In this document: positions 8,575 to 16,934 of the stretch, piece after piece
How the letters are laid out: the number at the start of each line of letters is the position of its first letter
How positions within the stretch are numbered: the first letter of the stretch is position 1
Source of the DNA: Gammaproteobacteria bacterium
GTDB lineage: Bacteria; Pseudomonadota; Gammaproteobacteria; Pseudomonadales; Azotimanducaceae
Assembly (NCBI GenBank): GCA_004357385.1
Contig: SMWF01000036.1
Coordinates: 1-64,000 of the forward strand
Length of the DNA: 64,000 nucleotides
Direction: 5' to 3'
Position numbers and translations under genes: made by a program
The notes under the pieces: model-generated
The model's database searches: none
Told to the model about the DNA's origin: nothing
What the model saw: only the letters and a program-made list of their open reading frames with translations

Positions 8575-10089
8575 CTAGTACAAGCGACGCGCATCCCGGG
8601 TGAACGCGCGCCGCGAAGCCCGCCACATGTAGAACATGTGGCCCCCTTCGTAGCCGGCGAAACGGATGTGGCGGGCCGGCGAACTGCCATCTGTAAGCTG
8701 CTGCAGCAGGTGTTTCGATTCGAAGTACGGGGTGACCAGGTCGTACACTCCGTGGACGACCAATAGCTTCATATCCGGATTCATGGTCAGCCCGACGGCT
8801 AGATCGTCGGTTGCCCCCGGCGGAACCGGAGCGCCGCTATGGTCGTCGCGCCACTGCCATTTCCGGTTTACTGCGTAATTCAACAATTCGTAGGTTCGCT
8901 CGGAATTGACGCCTAGATTCTCCCGGATGTGGGTGTTCGCCGCGGCGACGTAAATCCGGTTCAACCCGCCCAGAGTGGGATCCACGCCCTCGAATACGTC
9001 ACTGGCCGGAAACGGGTCTTCGGTGGTGGTCGCCGCGTCGTACCAGCCAAGCACCTTGTGTTCATCGCGCAGCAGTTCGCGACAGAAGCTCACCCGGTCG
9101 ATGCGGCCTCCACGCGACGCGAGCAGTCCCGCATCCAGTCCAATCCAGCGCGCGAGTTCGTTTGTCGCCTTGCGCCGGGCGGCAGCTGAAGCGGTACCCC
9201 CGAGCGCGTTCGCCGGCAGATAATCGGCAAGCGCGAACCGTTCGGCGCGGCGCAGGAAATCCGCCAGCGGCTCACCGGCTCGTGCCTGAGGGGCGCGGCC
9301 ATGGAATCGCGCGGCTGCGGCGAATGACGGAATGGACATCGCGGCGGCCAGCGAGTTGAAGCGACCTGCGAACAGGGTGTCCCATTCGAACACGGGTGAG
9401 ATGAGGATGGCGCCGCTCAACCCGACTCCGGCCTGCTCTTGAAGCATTCGCACCAGCCGGCCGACTCGATACCCACCATAGCTTTCGCCGGCCAGATGGA
9501 TCGGCGAACTCCAGCGGCCCTGTTTGGAAAGAAACCCCGAAATGAAATCGCAGAGTGCCTCCAGATCTTTGGCTACGTCCCAGTAAAACGTGTCCTCTGC
9601 CGGATTCCCGGATTTATCGGAGTCACCGCTGTTCTTGTCGACCCTCTGTTCGGGCGTAGTCCGGCTGAGGCCTGTTCCGACCGGGTCGATGAACACCAGA
9701 TCCGTGAACGGCAGCCAGGACTCGGCATTGTCCACCAGACGGACGGGTGAGGCGGGCAGGCTGCCATCCGCGGGAGTATCGACGCGTTTCGGGCCGACGG
9801 CGCCGACATGCAGGTACGCCGACGCAGCGCCGGGTCCGCCATTGAATACGAAGGTGAGCGGTCGCTTGGTTGCGCGGCTGTTGATCCGGGCGCCGCGGCT
9901 ACTGATTCGATAGTAGGTGTGGAACACCCGGGCTGATTCGCGTTCGTCCTTGAACAGGGGCAGCCAGCCGGCGGTGGCCTGATAGTTCAGCTTGCGGCCA
10001 CCGGCCATCAGCGAGCCTCGCGACTCGAAGGTCTCGTGTTCTGCCGGCGGCGCCTTGGTGGGTGCCTGCGCGTCTGCTTGATCTGTCAT
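8575..10089 (-). CDS. Peptidase S10 family serine carboxypeptidase-like protein
   Basis: Alpha/beta-hydrolase peptidase of the carboxypeptidase C family (COG2939). It shows the oxyanion segment FNGGPGAAS, nucleophile Ser203 in GESYGG, the acid in GVYDLVTPY and the His in GGHMFYMW. The ATG at 10089 is chosen because GGAG stands seven bases before it; this gives 504 residues and removes a poorly composed 35-residue extension. No signal peptide is evident at that start, so location is uncertain, although eukaryotic relatives are secreted or vacuolar. It is divergent from the AmpG-like permease gene. Confidence 0.87.
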   Translation of the reverse strand: MTDQADAQAPTKAPPAEHETFESRGSLMAGGRKLNYQATAGWLPLFKDERESARVFHTYYRISSRGARINSRATKRPLTFVFNGGPGAASAYLHVGAVGPKRVDTPADGSLPASPVRLVDNAESWLPFTDLVFIDPVGTGLSRTTPEQRVDKNSGDSDKSGNPAEDTFYWDVAKDLEALCDFISGFLSKQGRWSSPIHLAGESYGGYRVGRLVRMLQEQAGVGLSGAILISPVFEWDTLFAGRFNSLAAAMSIPSFAAAARFHGRAPQARAGEPLADFLRRAERFALADYLPANALGGTASAAARRKATNELARWIGLDAGLLASRGGRIDRVSFCRELLRDEHKVLGWYDAATTTEDPFPASDVFEGVDPTLGGLNRIYVAAANTHIRENLGVNSERTYELLNYAVNRKWQWRDDHSGAPVPPGATDDLAVGLTMNPDMKLLVVHGVYDLVTPYFESKHLLQQLTDGSSPARHIRFAGYEGGHMFYMWRASRRAFTRDARRLY

Positions 10090-10176
10090 CGGGGTCTCCA
10101 CTGGATGGGTCGTTAGTGTGTCTTGTAACGGGGCCGGTTTCGAGCGCGCGGGTATGCTAGGCGCGCTGGTCGAGTT

Positions 10177-10201
10177 CGCGTAAGGTGAGGTCACCTTCGC
10201 G
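10177..10201. promoter_or_regulatory. Palindrome upstream of the AmpG-like permease gene
   Basis: AAGGTGA and TCACCTT form a perfect seven-base inverted repeat around GG (10182-10197). A further CGCG on each side extends it, with one bulged T on the left. It ends about 12 bases before the GTG start at 10214, in the divergent region facing the peptidase gene. It could be an operator or an RNA hairpin in the leader; nothing here decides between them. Confidence 0.4.
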
Positions 10202-10213
10202 ATCAGACCACCC

Positions 10214-11542
10214 GTGGCTTCCCTTTATCTCGCCGAATCGAGATGGTTGCGCCTCACCGCATTTAGCGCGCTGTACGCGGCTCAGGGTATCCCCATTGGG
10301 CTGCTGAGCATTGCCATTCCCGCCTGGCTGGCGGATCGCGGAATGGCGCTCGGGGAGATCGCGGCCTACACAGCGATCGTCAGTTTGCCGTGGGGGTTCA
10401 AACTGATTGCCGGTCCGTTCATGGACCGCTTCGCGTTTTTGCCGATGGGACGGCGTCGTCCGTGGGTGCTGGCTGCTCAAGGGGGGCTGACCCTCGCCTT
10501 GCTGCCGCTGCTCTGGGCCCCGGACCCCTTGTCCAATCTGTTCGCGCTGACCGTCATGGGCTTCGTGATCAATTGCTTCTCCGCGGTCCAGGACGTCGCG
10601 GTGGACGGCATGGCCATCGACATTCTGCCAGCCGACGAACGCGGGCGCGCCAATGCGTTGATGGCGTTCGGGCAGGCGGGCGGGTTCTCTCTATTCGCTG
10701 CTGTGTGTGGAACCTTGCTGAGCCGCTCCGGGTTGCCGGCGGCGGCCCTCGCGTGCGTGCTCGGCGTAGGCCTGATTTTTCTGTTTGTGACATTCACCCG
10801 CGAACGCCTCGGGGAACGCCTACTGCCCTGGAGTGAGGGGGAAGCAGCCGCTAGGACGGTTGCGCCAGAGCGTGACTTCAGATCGATTTTCGGAAAATTG
10901 CTGAAGGTGCTGTTTCTGCCCATGAGTTTGCTGCTGACCCTGACCGAAACCATGAACAGGTTTCGCGACGGTATCGCAGTGAGCGTCTTTCCGGTCCTCG
11001 CGGTGCAGGAGTTGGGCTACTCGCTGGAGGTGTACACCCAGTTCATCGGCGTGGCCGGTTTCCTGGCCGCGGTCGTGGGCATCGCGTTCGGACCAATGAT
11101 CGATCGTTACGGTGCGAAGCGGTTGATCATGGTGGGTCTTGTAGGCGCAGTGACGCTGAGCTATACCGTTGCCGCGACCGCGTCACTGTGGTCGATCACG
11201 GGGTACATCGTCACGGCCTGGATCCTGGCAAGTGTGTTTGGCCAGATTCTGTTCATTGGCTTGATCGCCCAGTACATGAACATCTGCTGGTCGCCGGTTG
11301 CCGCGACCCAGTTCGCCATCTACATGTCGTTGGCCAACCTGGCCCGTTCCATCGGCGGTGGCTTGTTCGCGTTGGTCGCGGCGAAGTTGAGCTACGTTCA
11401 GGACTTTCTGCTGATGGGCACGCTGCTGCTACTGGCTGGCGTGAGCCTGTGGCGCTTCGATCTGGACAGTCATCAACGGCGTCTCGACGCTCTGGACACC
11501 GACTCAGCCGGGGTCGGACTCCGCGCCGGAGCCAATCCGTAA
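10214..11542 (+). CDS. MFS transporter, AmpG/PAT-like
   Basis: Inner-membrane carrier of 442 residues with about 12 transmembrane segments. The N-terminus (FSALYAAQGIPIGLLSIAIP) and the motif after TM2 (FMDRFAFLPMGRRRPWV) are typical of the AmpG/acetyl-CoA transporter-like (PAT) branch, which includes muropeptide permeases. The start is a GTG at 10214 following an unusual palindrome. Its last 39 bases overlap the end of gpsA on the opposite strand. No beta-lactamase or muropeptide gene is adjacent, so a cell-wall recycling role is not implied. Confidence 0.83.
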   Translation: MASLYLAESRWLRLTAFSALYAAQGIPIGLLSIAIPAWLADRGMALGEIAAYTAIVSLPWGFKLIAGPFMDRFAFLPMGRRRPWVLAAQGGLTLALLPLLWAPDPLSNLFALTVMGFVINCFSAVQDVAVDGMAIDILPADERGRANALMAFGQAGGFSLFAAVCGTLLSRSGLPAAALACVLGVGLIFLFVTFTRERLGERLLPWSEGEAAARTVAPERDFRSIFGKLLKVLFLPMSLLLTLTETMNRFRDGIAVSVFPVLAVQELGYSLEVYTQFIGVAGFLAAVVGIAFGPMIDRYGAKRLIMVGLVGAVTLSYTVAATASLWSITGYIVTAWILASVFGQILFIGLIAQYMNICWSPVAATQFAIYMSLANLARSIGGGLFALVAAKLSYVQDFLLMGTLLLLAGVSLWRFDLDSHQRRLDALDTDSAGVGLRAGANP

Positions 11543-12505
11543 CAGGCCCCGAAACGCGCCGCCAGCCTTTCCGCCTTCCTGCACTACCCGGTGCACTTCG
11601 TCCACAATCGGCATCTCGATGGCGTATTCCCGGGCCAACTCTTTCACCGCGGGCACGCTCTTGACGCCTTCGGCCACCATGTTCATTTCGGCAATGATTT
11701 CGCTCAGCTCGCGTCCTTTACCGAGTTGTTCGCCAACGTAGCGGTTGCGGCTTTGCGCGCTGGTGCAGGTGGCGACCAGGTCGCCCATTCCCGCGAGACC
11801 GGCGAAGGTGGCGGATTTTCCACCCATGGCCATGCCAAGGCGGCTCAGCTCCGCCAACCCGCGCGTAATGACGGCCGCCCGTGTGTTGTCGCCGGCCCCC
11901 AGGCCATCGCCCATTCCTGCCGCAATCGCGATGATGTTCTTCAGCGCGCCGCCGAGTTCGCAGCCGATCACGTCGGTGTTGGTGTAGACGCGGAACAGAC
12001 CCGAGTGGAACACCTTCTGCAGGGCTTTGACGATCACCTCGTCTTCCATGGCGATCACGCTGGCTGCGGCGAATCCGCTCATGATCTCCCGGGCCAGATT
12101 GGGACCGGTCAAGACGCCGCTTGGATGCCCCGGTAGAACCTCGTCGATGATCTGGGTCATGCGCAGTCTGGAGCCCTGTTCGAGCCCCTTCGACAAGCTG
12201 ATGACCGGGACCCAGGGGCGGACGTAAGGCGCGGCTTCCTCCAGGACGCCGCGAAAACCCTGGGACGGGATGCCAACGACCAGGACATCCGCCTCGCGTG
12301 TGGCCTTCTCCAGATCCGCGGTGGCGGTGAGCTTGGCCGACAGTCGCGCGTCAGGCAGGTAGGTCTTGTTGGTGTGCTGTTCGTTGATCTCGGCAACCGT
12401 ATCGCGGTTGCGCGCCCACAGCAGCGTGGGCGTGTTTCTGGCCAGCAGCGAGCCCACGGTGGTTCCCCACGAGCCGCCTCCCAGGAGTCCGATACGAAGC
12501 TGCAT
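11504..12505 (-). CDS. gpsA: Glycerol-3-phosphate dehydrogenase [NAD(P)+]
   Basis: Makes sn-glycerol-3-phosphate from dihydroxyacetone phosphate for phospholipid synthesis; cytoplasmic. The Rossmann motif GLLGGGSWGTT is at the N-terminus. VLTGPNLAREI and the ELGGALKNIIAIAAGMGDGLG active-site segment, with the family Lys, are all present. Length (333 residues) is normal. The gene stands alone on the minus strand and overlaps the permease gene tail to tail. Confidence 0.95.
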   Translation of the reverse strand: MQLRIGLLGGGSWGTTVGSLLARNTPTLLWARNRDTVAEINEQHTNKTYLPDARLSAKLTATADLEKATREADVLVVGIPSQGFRGVLEEAAPYVRPWVPVISLSKGLEQGSRLRMTQIIDEVLPGHPSGVLTGPNLAREIMSGFAAASVIAMEDEVIVKALQKVFHSGLFRVYTNTDVIGCELGGALKNIIAIAAGMGDGLGAGDNTRAAVITRGLAELSRLGMAMGGKSATFAGLAGMGDLVATCTSAQSRNRYVGEQLGKGRELSEIIAEMNMVAEGVKSVPAVKELAREYAIEMPIVDEVHRVVQEGGKAGGAFRGLLRIGSGAESDPG

Positions 12506-12551
12506 GGTGTATTCCGCCTCTGCGTGGATTAGGAAAGTCGACTACCACAAA

Positions 12552-12992
12552 CTACGGACAGCGCCATTGCAGCAGTGTGAACGGCGGGTCCGCCTCGCGG
12601 TGATGCTCAAATACCCGAACCACGTCGGCGCCGATCGACACCTCCTGTTGGGGATCACCCAGCAAGTTGCCCACCATGCGGATCCCGTCGGCGTCGGGAA
12701 ATTCGACCAGCACGACGAGATAGGGGCCCTGGTCCTTGAGCGCCGGGTGCACCGGATGCCAGACGCGTTCGTAGCTGTAGATGCGCGCCTGGGCGTCGAG
12801 TGGTTCGAAACTCAGCTCGGAACTCAGGCAGCGGTGGCAGATCCACTCCGGCCCCCACTGCCAGCCCTGGCAGTTCGCACAGCGTTGCGCGACCAGCTGG
12901 TCCGCGGCGAGGGCTTCCCAATACGGCGTGTCGAGCCCGTCGGGTGAGGGGGCCGGCGCGGGCAATCCGGGGGCCAGATACGCGCTGCTCAC
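12552..12992 (-). CDS. Acyl-CoA-associated OB-fold zinc-ribbon protein (DUF35)
   Basis: About 146 residues. An N-terminal rubredoxin-like zinc ribbon (CANCQGWQ, CHRC) is followed by an OB fold (VLVEFPDADGIRMVGNLLG). DUF35 proteins pair with thiolase-like partners and bind acyl-CoA; examples are ChsH2 with the Ltp2 aldolase in steroid side-chain degradation. The start is the GTG at 12992, whose GTGA overlaps the thiolase stop, showing translational coupling. A longer frame runs to 13148 but only overlaps the thiolase gene. Confidence 0.87.
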   Translation of the reverse strand: MSSAYLAPGLPAPAPSPDGLDTPYWEALAADQLVAQRCANCQGWQWGPEWICHRCLSSELSFEPLDAQARIYSYERVWHPVHPALKDQGPYLVVLVEFPDADGIRMVGNLLGDPQQEVSIGADVVRVFEHHREADPPFTLLQWRCP

Positions 12993-14173
12993 AGTGTCTC
13001 TTCCGCGCCGAAGATGCAGGCGCTGACCGGAGTCACCATGGGCCCTGAAATCACCATCGAGACCTTGGCATCGGGTACCTGGCTGGTCGACTGACCGCGG
13101 ATCTGGCGCACGGCTTCGATGTTCAGCCCCAGACCGTGCATGTAGCATTCCGCCAGGTTACCGCCGCTCGTGTTCAGTGGTAGCGCACCGCCAGGCGCAA
13201 GAAAATTGTCTTTCTTGAAAAAATCGTTGACCTCGTCCAGTGCGCAGAAACCGTGCTCAACGATGCTCATCAGAACGCCGCCAGTGAAGTTCTCGTAACT
13301 CTGCAGCACGTCGACATCGCTGGAATCGACCTCGGCCATCTCGTAGAGCCGCGGCACCAGGGTTTTGAAGGTAGAGGTCGCGTAGTCTGGCGTGTTGTGA
13401 ACCGGCGCGCCCGCCCGGTAGTGGGAGCCCGCTACGGCGCTCAGCAGATAGCATGATGGATGATCGAAGTCCGCGGCGCGCTCGCCCGCCACCAGCACCA
13501 GGGCCGCCGCACCGTCGTTCTCCAGACAGCAATCGTAGAGATGGAACGGTTCCACGATCCAACGCGACTCGTCGTAACCGGTTTCGTCAAGGGGACGGCC
13601 GTGCATGACCGCACGAGGATTGTTCTGCGCGTGGTGATACGAAGCAAGAGAGATGGCTCGTAACGCCGATTGTTCCACGCCGTGGTCGTGCATGAAGCGC
13701 TGTACCTTCATGGCGAACATCTGCCCGGGCGACATCAGCCCGTAGGGAATCGTGTGCGCGAACTCGCCGGCGATCGCGTTCCGGCGTGGCCCCTGACCAA
13801 AGCGTCCGAATTGACCCTGGGCCAGTGCGCGGAACACCACGACACAGTCAGCCATGCCGGTTGCGATGGCTGCCGCGGCATTGCCGATGGCGCCCGATCC
13901 GCCGCCTCCGCCTCCGCCCCACTGCATGTTGGCGAAGCGCAGTTCGTTGCAACCCAGCGCGGCGGCCAGGCGTGACGGATCGCTGCGGTCGTTGCTGAAT
14001 GACGCGAAACCGTCTACGTCCTTCGGCGAGATTCCGGCGTCCTCACAGGCGCGGATGATCGCATCCAGGGCCAGCTTGAACTCGGGATCGGGTGACTCAC
14101 CGCGCTTGTAGTACGGCGTTTCGCCGACGCCGACGACTGCTACGGATCCGCGCAGCGATCTGCTCTCAGGCAT
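12989..14173 (-). CDS. Thiolase-like lipid-transfer protein (SCP2/Ltp type) lacking the nucleophilic Cys
   Basis: A 394-residue thiolase-fold protein. Where true thiolases carry the acylated Cys there is a Gly-rich run (QWGGGGGGGSG, near residues 85-95). The C-terminal NTSGGNLAECYMHGLG, as in SCP2-type thiolases, is kept. Such Cys-less members paired with DUF35 include retro-aldolases (Ltp1/Ltp2) rather than thiolases. The gene is coupled to the DUF35 gene by a 4-base overlap and overlaps the amidohydrolase gene by 8 bases. Inference: a carbon-carbon bond-cleaving complex acting on a CoA thioester. Confidence 0.85.
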   Translation of the reverse strand: MPESRSLRGSVAVVGVGETPYYKRGESPDPEFKLALDAIIRACEDAGISPKDVDGFASFSNDRSDPSRLAAALGCNELRFANMQWGGGGGGGSGAIGNAAAAIATGMADCVVVFRALAQGQFGRFGQGPRRNAIAGEFAHTIPYGLMSPGQMFAMKVQRFMHDHGVEQSALRAISLASYHHAQNNPRAVMHGRPLDETGYDESRWIVEPFHLYDCCLENDGAAALVLVAGERAADFDHPSCYLLSAVAGSHYRAGAPVHNTPDYATSTFKTLVPRLYEMAEVDSSDVDVLQSYENFTGGVLMSIVEHGFCALDEVNDFFKKDNFLAPGGALPLNTSGGNLAECYMHGLGLNIEAVRQIRGQSTSQVPDAKVSMVISGPMVTPVSACIFGAEETL

Positions 14174-15392
14174 AAACGGCGGCGTCCGCGTGATGCGTGT
14201 AGCGTTCGGGAACCTTGAAGCCGAAGATCCGGGCCGCGTTCAGGCCCAGAATCTGGGCGCGCTCCGCATCGTTCAGGTTACCCATGGTGCGCTCAATAGC
14301 CTGGGCGGAATGGGGCCACGTGCCTTCGTGGTGAGGGTAGTCGTTAGCCCACATGAAGTTACCAACCAGGCCGTGCTCACGTGCCAGATCGAGTCCGGGT
14401 TTGTCCTCCTGGAAGGTCGCGAAGCCGTGCGCCTTGAAGCATTCGCTGGGCAACATTTTAAGTTTGGGGCGCGTGAACATGTGGTGTTTGCGGTGCGCTT
14501 CATCCATGGCGCACAGTGCCCAGGCCACCCAGCCGATGCCGGCTTCGACACTGCCGAAGCGCAACCCCGGAAACTTTTCGAGCACGCCGGAGGCACACAG
14601 ATTCGCAATCGGTTCCATGGTCGGCGCCAGGGAATGCACCGCGTAGTTGATGATCGCGCCGCCATTGCCGCGGGAGGTTCGTGGGTCGCGACCCGTGGAA
14701 ACGTGAAACGTCATGGGCAGACCAGTTTCTTCGATCACCGCCCAGAGCGGCTCGAACTCCGGAAGATTGTAGTTCAGCGCCTCATGGTCGGGCGCTCCCC
14801 AGACCGGTTTGCAAGGCAGGGACAGACCTCGAAATCCCAATTTAGCGGTCCGCTCCACCTCGGCAATCGAGCCGGTAATGTCGGAGCTGGCGATGCATGC
14901 CATCGGTGAGAGCCGGTCATTGAACGCGGCAAACGTCTCCCAGGCCCAGTCGTTGTAGACCCGACACATGGCCTGGCTGAACTCGGCGTCCGGGGTTGCC
15001 CAGATGGTCAGTCCCTTGTTGGGAAACAGGATCTCAGCGTCGACCCCATCGGCGGCCAGATCTTCGATACGTTCCTCCGGAGTGTAGCCGGACCTGTTGC
15101 GCAGCAGATCCTCGCCGGCGAACTCGATATTGCGAATTCGCAGCGGACGAAACCCTTCGGTCTTCTGGAACTTCTTGCCGTCGCGGACGGTCATCCCGGG
15201 CAGACGGTCTTTGTACTTTGCGTCCATCCGCGTGGACCAGAGATCCGACGGCTCCTGAACGTGACCGTCAGTCGAGACCATGAAGAATTTATCGGCAGCA
15301 TCCGGTCGTGGCGAGCGCTGCCAGCCGGCGCTGCCCGGAGTCTCAAGGCGCCAGGCGTTGTGTTCGTCGGGCGCGGGTATATGGCTGGCCAT
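14166..15392 (-). CDS. Amidohydrolase 2 family metal-dependent hydrolase/decarboxylase
   Basis: TIM-barrel protein of 408 residues related to ACMSD-type decarboxylases. Metal-ligand candidates are STDGHVQEP near residue 43, MTFHVSTG in the middle and FMWANDYPHHEG near the C-terminus. It overlaps the thiolase-like gene by 8 bases and so belongs to the same operon as thiolase and DUF35. In the family the reaction may be amide or lactone hydrolysis or decarboxylation; the substrate is unknown. Confidence 0.86.
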   Translation of the reverse strand: MASHIPAPDEHNAWRLETPGSAGWQRSPRPDAADKFFMVSTDGHVQEPSDLWSTRMDAKYKDRLPGMTVRDGKKFQKTEGFRPLRIRNIEFAGEDLLRNRSGYTPEERIEDLAADGVDAEILFPNKGLTIWATPDAEFSQAMCRVYNDWAWETFAAFNDRLSPMACIASSDITGSIAEVERTAKLGFRGLSLPCKPVWGAPDHEALNYNLPEFEPLWAVIEETGLPMTFHVSTGRDPRTSRGNGGAIINYAVHSLAPTMEPIANLCASGVLEKFPGLRFGSVEAGIGWVAWALCAMDEAHRKHHMFTRPKLKMLPSECFKAHGFATFQEDKPGLDLAREHGLVGNFMWANDYPHHEGTWPHSAQAIERTMGNLNDAERAQILGLNAARIFGFKVPERYTHHADAAVYA

Positions 15393-15449
15393 GACGTCCT
15401 CCCAGAAGTTCGCTACCCGGCTATCCTAGCCCCGGTGGCGGGGCCAGCG

Positions 15450-16022
15450 CTACACTCGATCCTGATAGCGGTAGTAATCCGGCAGGTCGCTGGCTTGGAC
15501 ACATTCGATGCTGGCAAAGGGATCCGAGCCGAAATAGATGTCTTCGCCGATCAGCTTTCCGTCTGCATCGCCAGGCCAGACGGTGACCAGTTGCGCGCTG
15601 GTGACGAACAGGTCGCGGTTCTCGACGGGCTCGCCGTTCACCTCGGCCATCCCCATCGCCAGGAGTTCCTTGCCGGTATAGCACTGCTTGACCTGCCCCT
15701 CGGTGACGATGTGATCATCGCCGGCAATGATGTTCTCGACCACCACTTCGAATTGGTTTCCACCGCCGGCGATCATCTGCGAATAGAACCCCGTCACCGC
15801 CTCGCGGCCCTCCAGCAACATGATGTTGGTACCCCAGAAGTGATAGACCGGCTCGGCGGTCAGGGTATCCATCAGTGGCTGCAGGTGACCGCAAATCTCT
15901 GCTTCCATGTGATCGGCGACTGCCTGCAGCAGTGTCTTTCGGCGCGGGTCCGTCTCCTGTTCGGCCCGGACGTGCAGCGGTCCCCAGGATGCGTGTGGAT
16001 CGATTTTCGGCATGAGGGTCAT
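15450..16022 (-). CDS. SnoaL-like/NTF2-fold protein
   Basis: About 190 residues with the SnoaL-like cone fold. Visible cues are MDTLTAEPVYHFWG, EGREAVTGFYSQMIAGG and HIVTEGQVKQCY. Family members are small isomerases, dehydratases or polyketide cyclases, or non-enzymatic ligand binders. The ATG at 16022 (alternatively 16013) is chosen because upstream codons run into the SDR promoter region. It is divergent from the SDR gene with about 80 bases between starts, and lies upstream of the amidohydrolase-thiolase-DUF35 group on the same strand. Confidence 0.8.
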   Translation of the reverse strand: MTLMPKIDPHASWGPLHVRAEQETDPRRKTLLQAVADHMEAEICGHLQPLMDTLTAEPVYHFWGTNIMLLEGREAVTGFYSQMIAGGGNQFEVVVENIIAGDDHIVTEGQVKQCYTGKELLAMGMAEVNGEPVENRDLFVTSAQLVTVWPGDADGKLIGEDIYFGSDPFASIECVQASDLPDYYRYQDRV

Positions 16023-16103
16023 TCGGCGGAAAAACTGTATCTTGCACCAGAGTCTTGGGAGACGCGATACTCCCTGCTTGAATACCAACCTGGGACGAAT
16101 TGC

Positions 16104-16934
16104 ATGGCGGGACGATTGGAGGGAAAGGTGGCGGTGATTACTGGTGCCGCGAGCGGTATTGGCGCGGGTACCGCGGAACGATTCGTGGAGGAGGGCGCGA
16201 AGGTTGTGATTGCTGATCTGCAGGCGGAAAAGGCAGCGGCCTTCGCTGCGACGCTCAGCAATGCCGCCGTGTCCATTGCGTGCGACGTGACCCGGGAGGA
16301 GGACATCGCCGCCGCGGTCGATCTGGCCGTCAGCACGTTTGGTCAACTCGATTGCATGGTCAACAATGCTGGCATCGTCGGCGCTGTCGGATCGATCGCG
16401 GACACCTCCGCGGAGGCTTACGACGCCACCATGAACGTGCTCGCGCGAGGTGTGTTCCTCGGCATGAAGCATGCGGCGCGGGTGATGTTGCCGCGGAAGA
16501 GCGGCGCGATCGTTTCCCTCGCCAGCACCGCCGGGGTGATCGGCGGTCTGGGGCCGCATGTCTACACCATGGCCAAGCACGGTGTGGTGGGGCTTACGAA
16601 ATCGGTAGCTTCAGAGCTGGCCGCGTCGGGCATTCGCGTGAACGCGGTGGCGCCTGGCAGCACGGTTACCGACATGACCAGCGATGTAGTCACCGGTGAC
16701 ATCGAAGACAAGGATGCGACCGCTGCCGCCATTGCCGAAGGTTCGCCGCTGGGCATCGCCGGGTTCCCGCTCGATATCGCCAACGCGATTCTGTACCTCT
16801 GCAGCGACGAGGCGCGTTACGTAACGGGCCACACCCTGGTCGTGGACGCGGGCCAGACCACGGGCGGAACGGCGGCGGCATTTCACGGGCAGACTGCCGA
16901 CGTCGTCCGGGAGGCGGGCAGACGCGGGATTTGA
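16104..16934 (+). CDS. Short-chain dehydrogenase/reductase (SDR)
   Basis: Classical SDR of 276 residues. It has the cofactor motif TGAASGIG near residue 14, NNAG near residue 90 and catalytic YTMAK near residue 158. The C-terminal part VTGHTLVVDAGQTTGG is usual for the family. A much longer open frame starts at 15261, but that part is antisense to the SnoaL-like gene and is rejected. The stop abuts the stop of the lipoamide dehydrogenase gene on the opposite strand. Substrate is unknown; an alcohol or hydroxy-acid intermediate is likely. Confidence 0.9.
   Translation: MAGRLEGKVAVITGAASGIGAGTAERFVEEGAKVVIADLQAEKAAAFAATLSNAAVSIACDVTREEDIAAAVDLAVSTFGQLDCMVNNAGIVGAVGSIADTSAEAYDATMNVLARGVFLGMKHAARVMLPRKSGAIVSLASTAGVIGGLGPHVYTMAKHGVVGLTKSVASELAASGIRVNAVAPGSTVTDMTSDVVTGDIEDKDATAAAIAEGSPLGIAGFPLDIANAILYLCSDEARYVTGHTLVVDAGQTTGGTAAAFHGQTADVVREAGRRGI

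Noticed and set aside
15261-16103. Upstream extension of the SDR frame
   Set aside because: It is antisense to the amidohydrolase start and the SnoaL-like gene; the SDR family start is at 16104.
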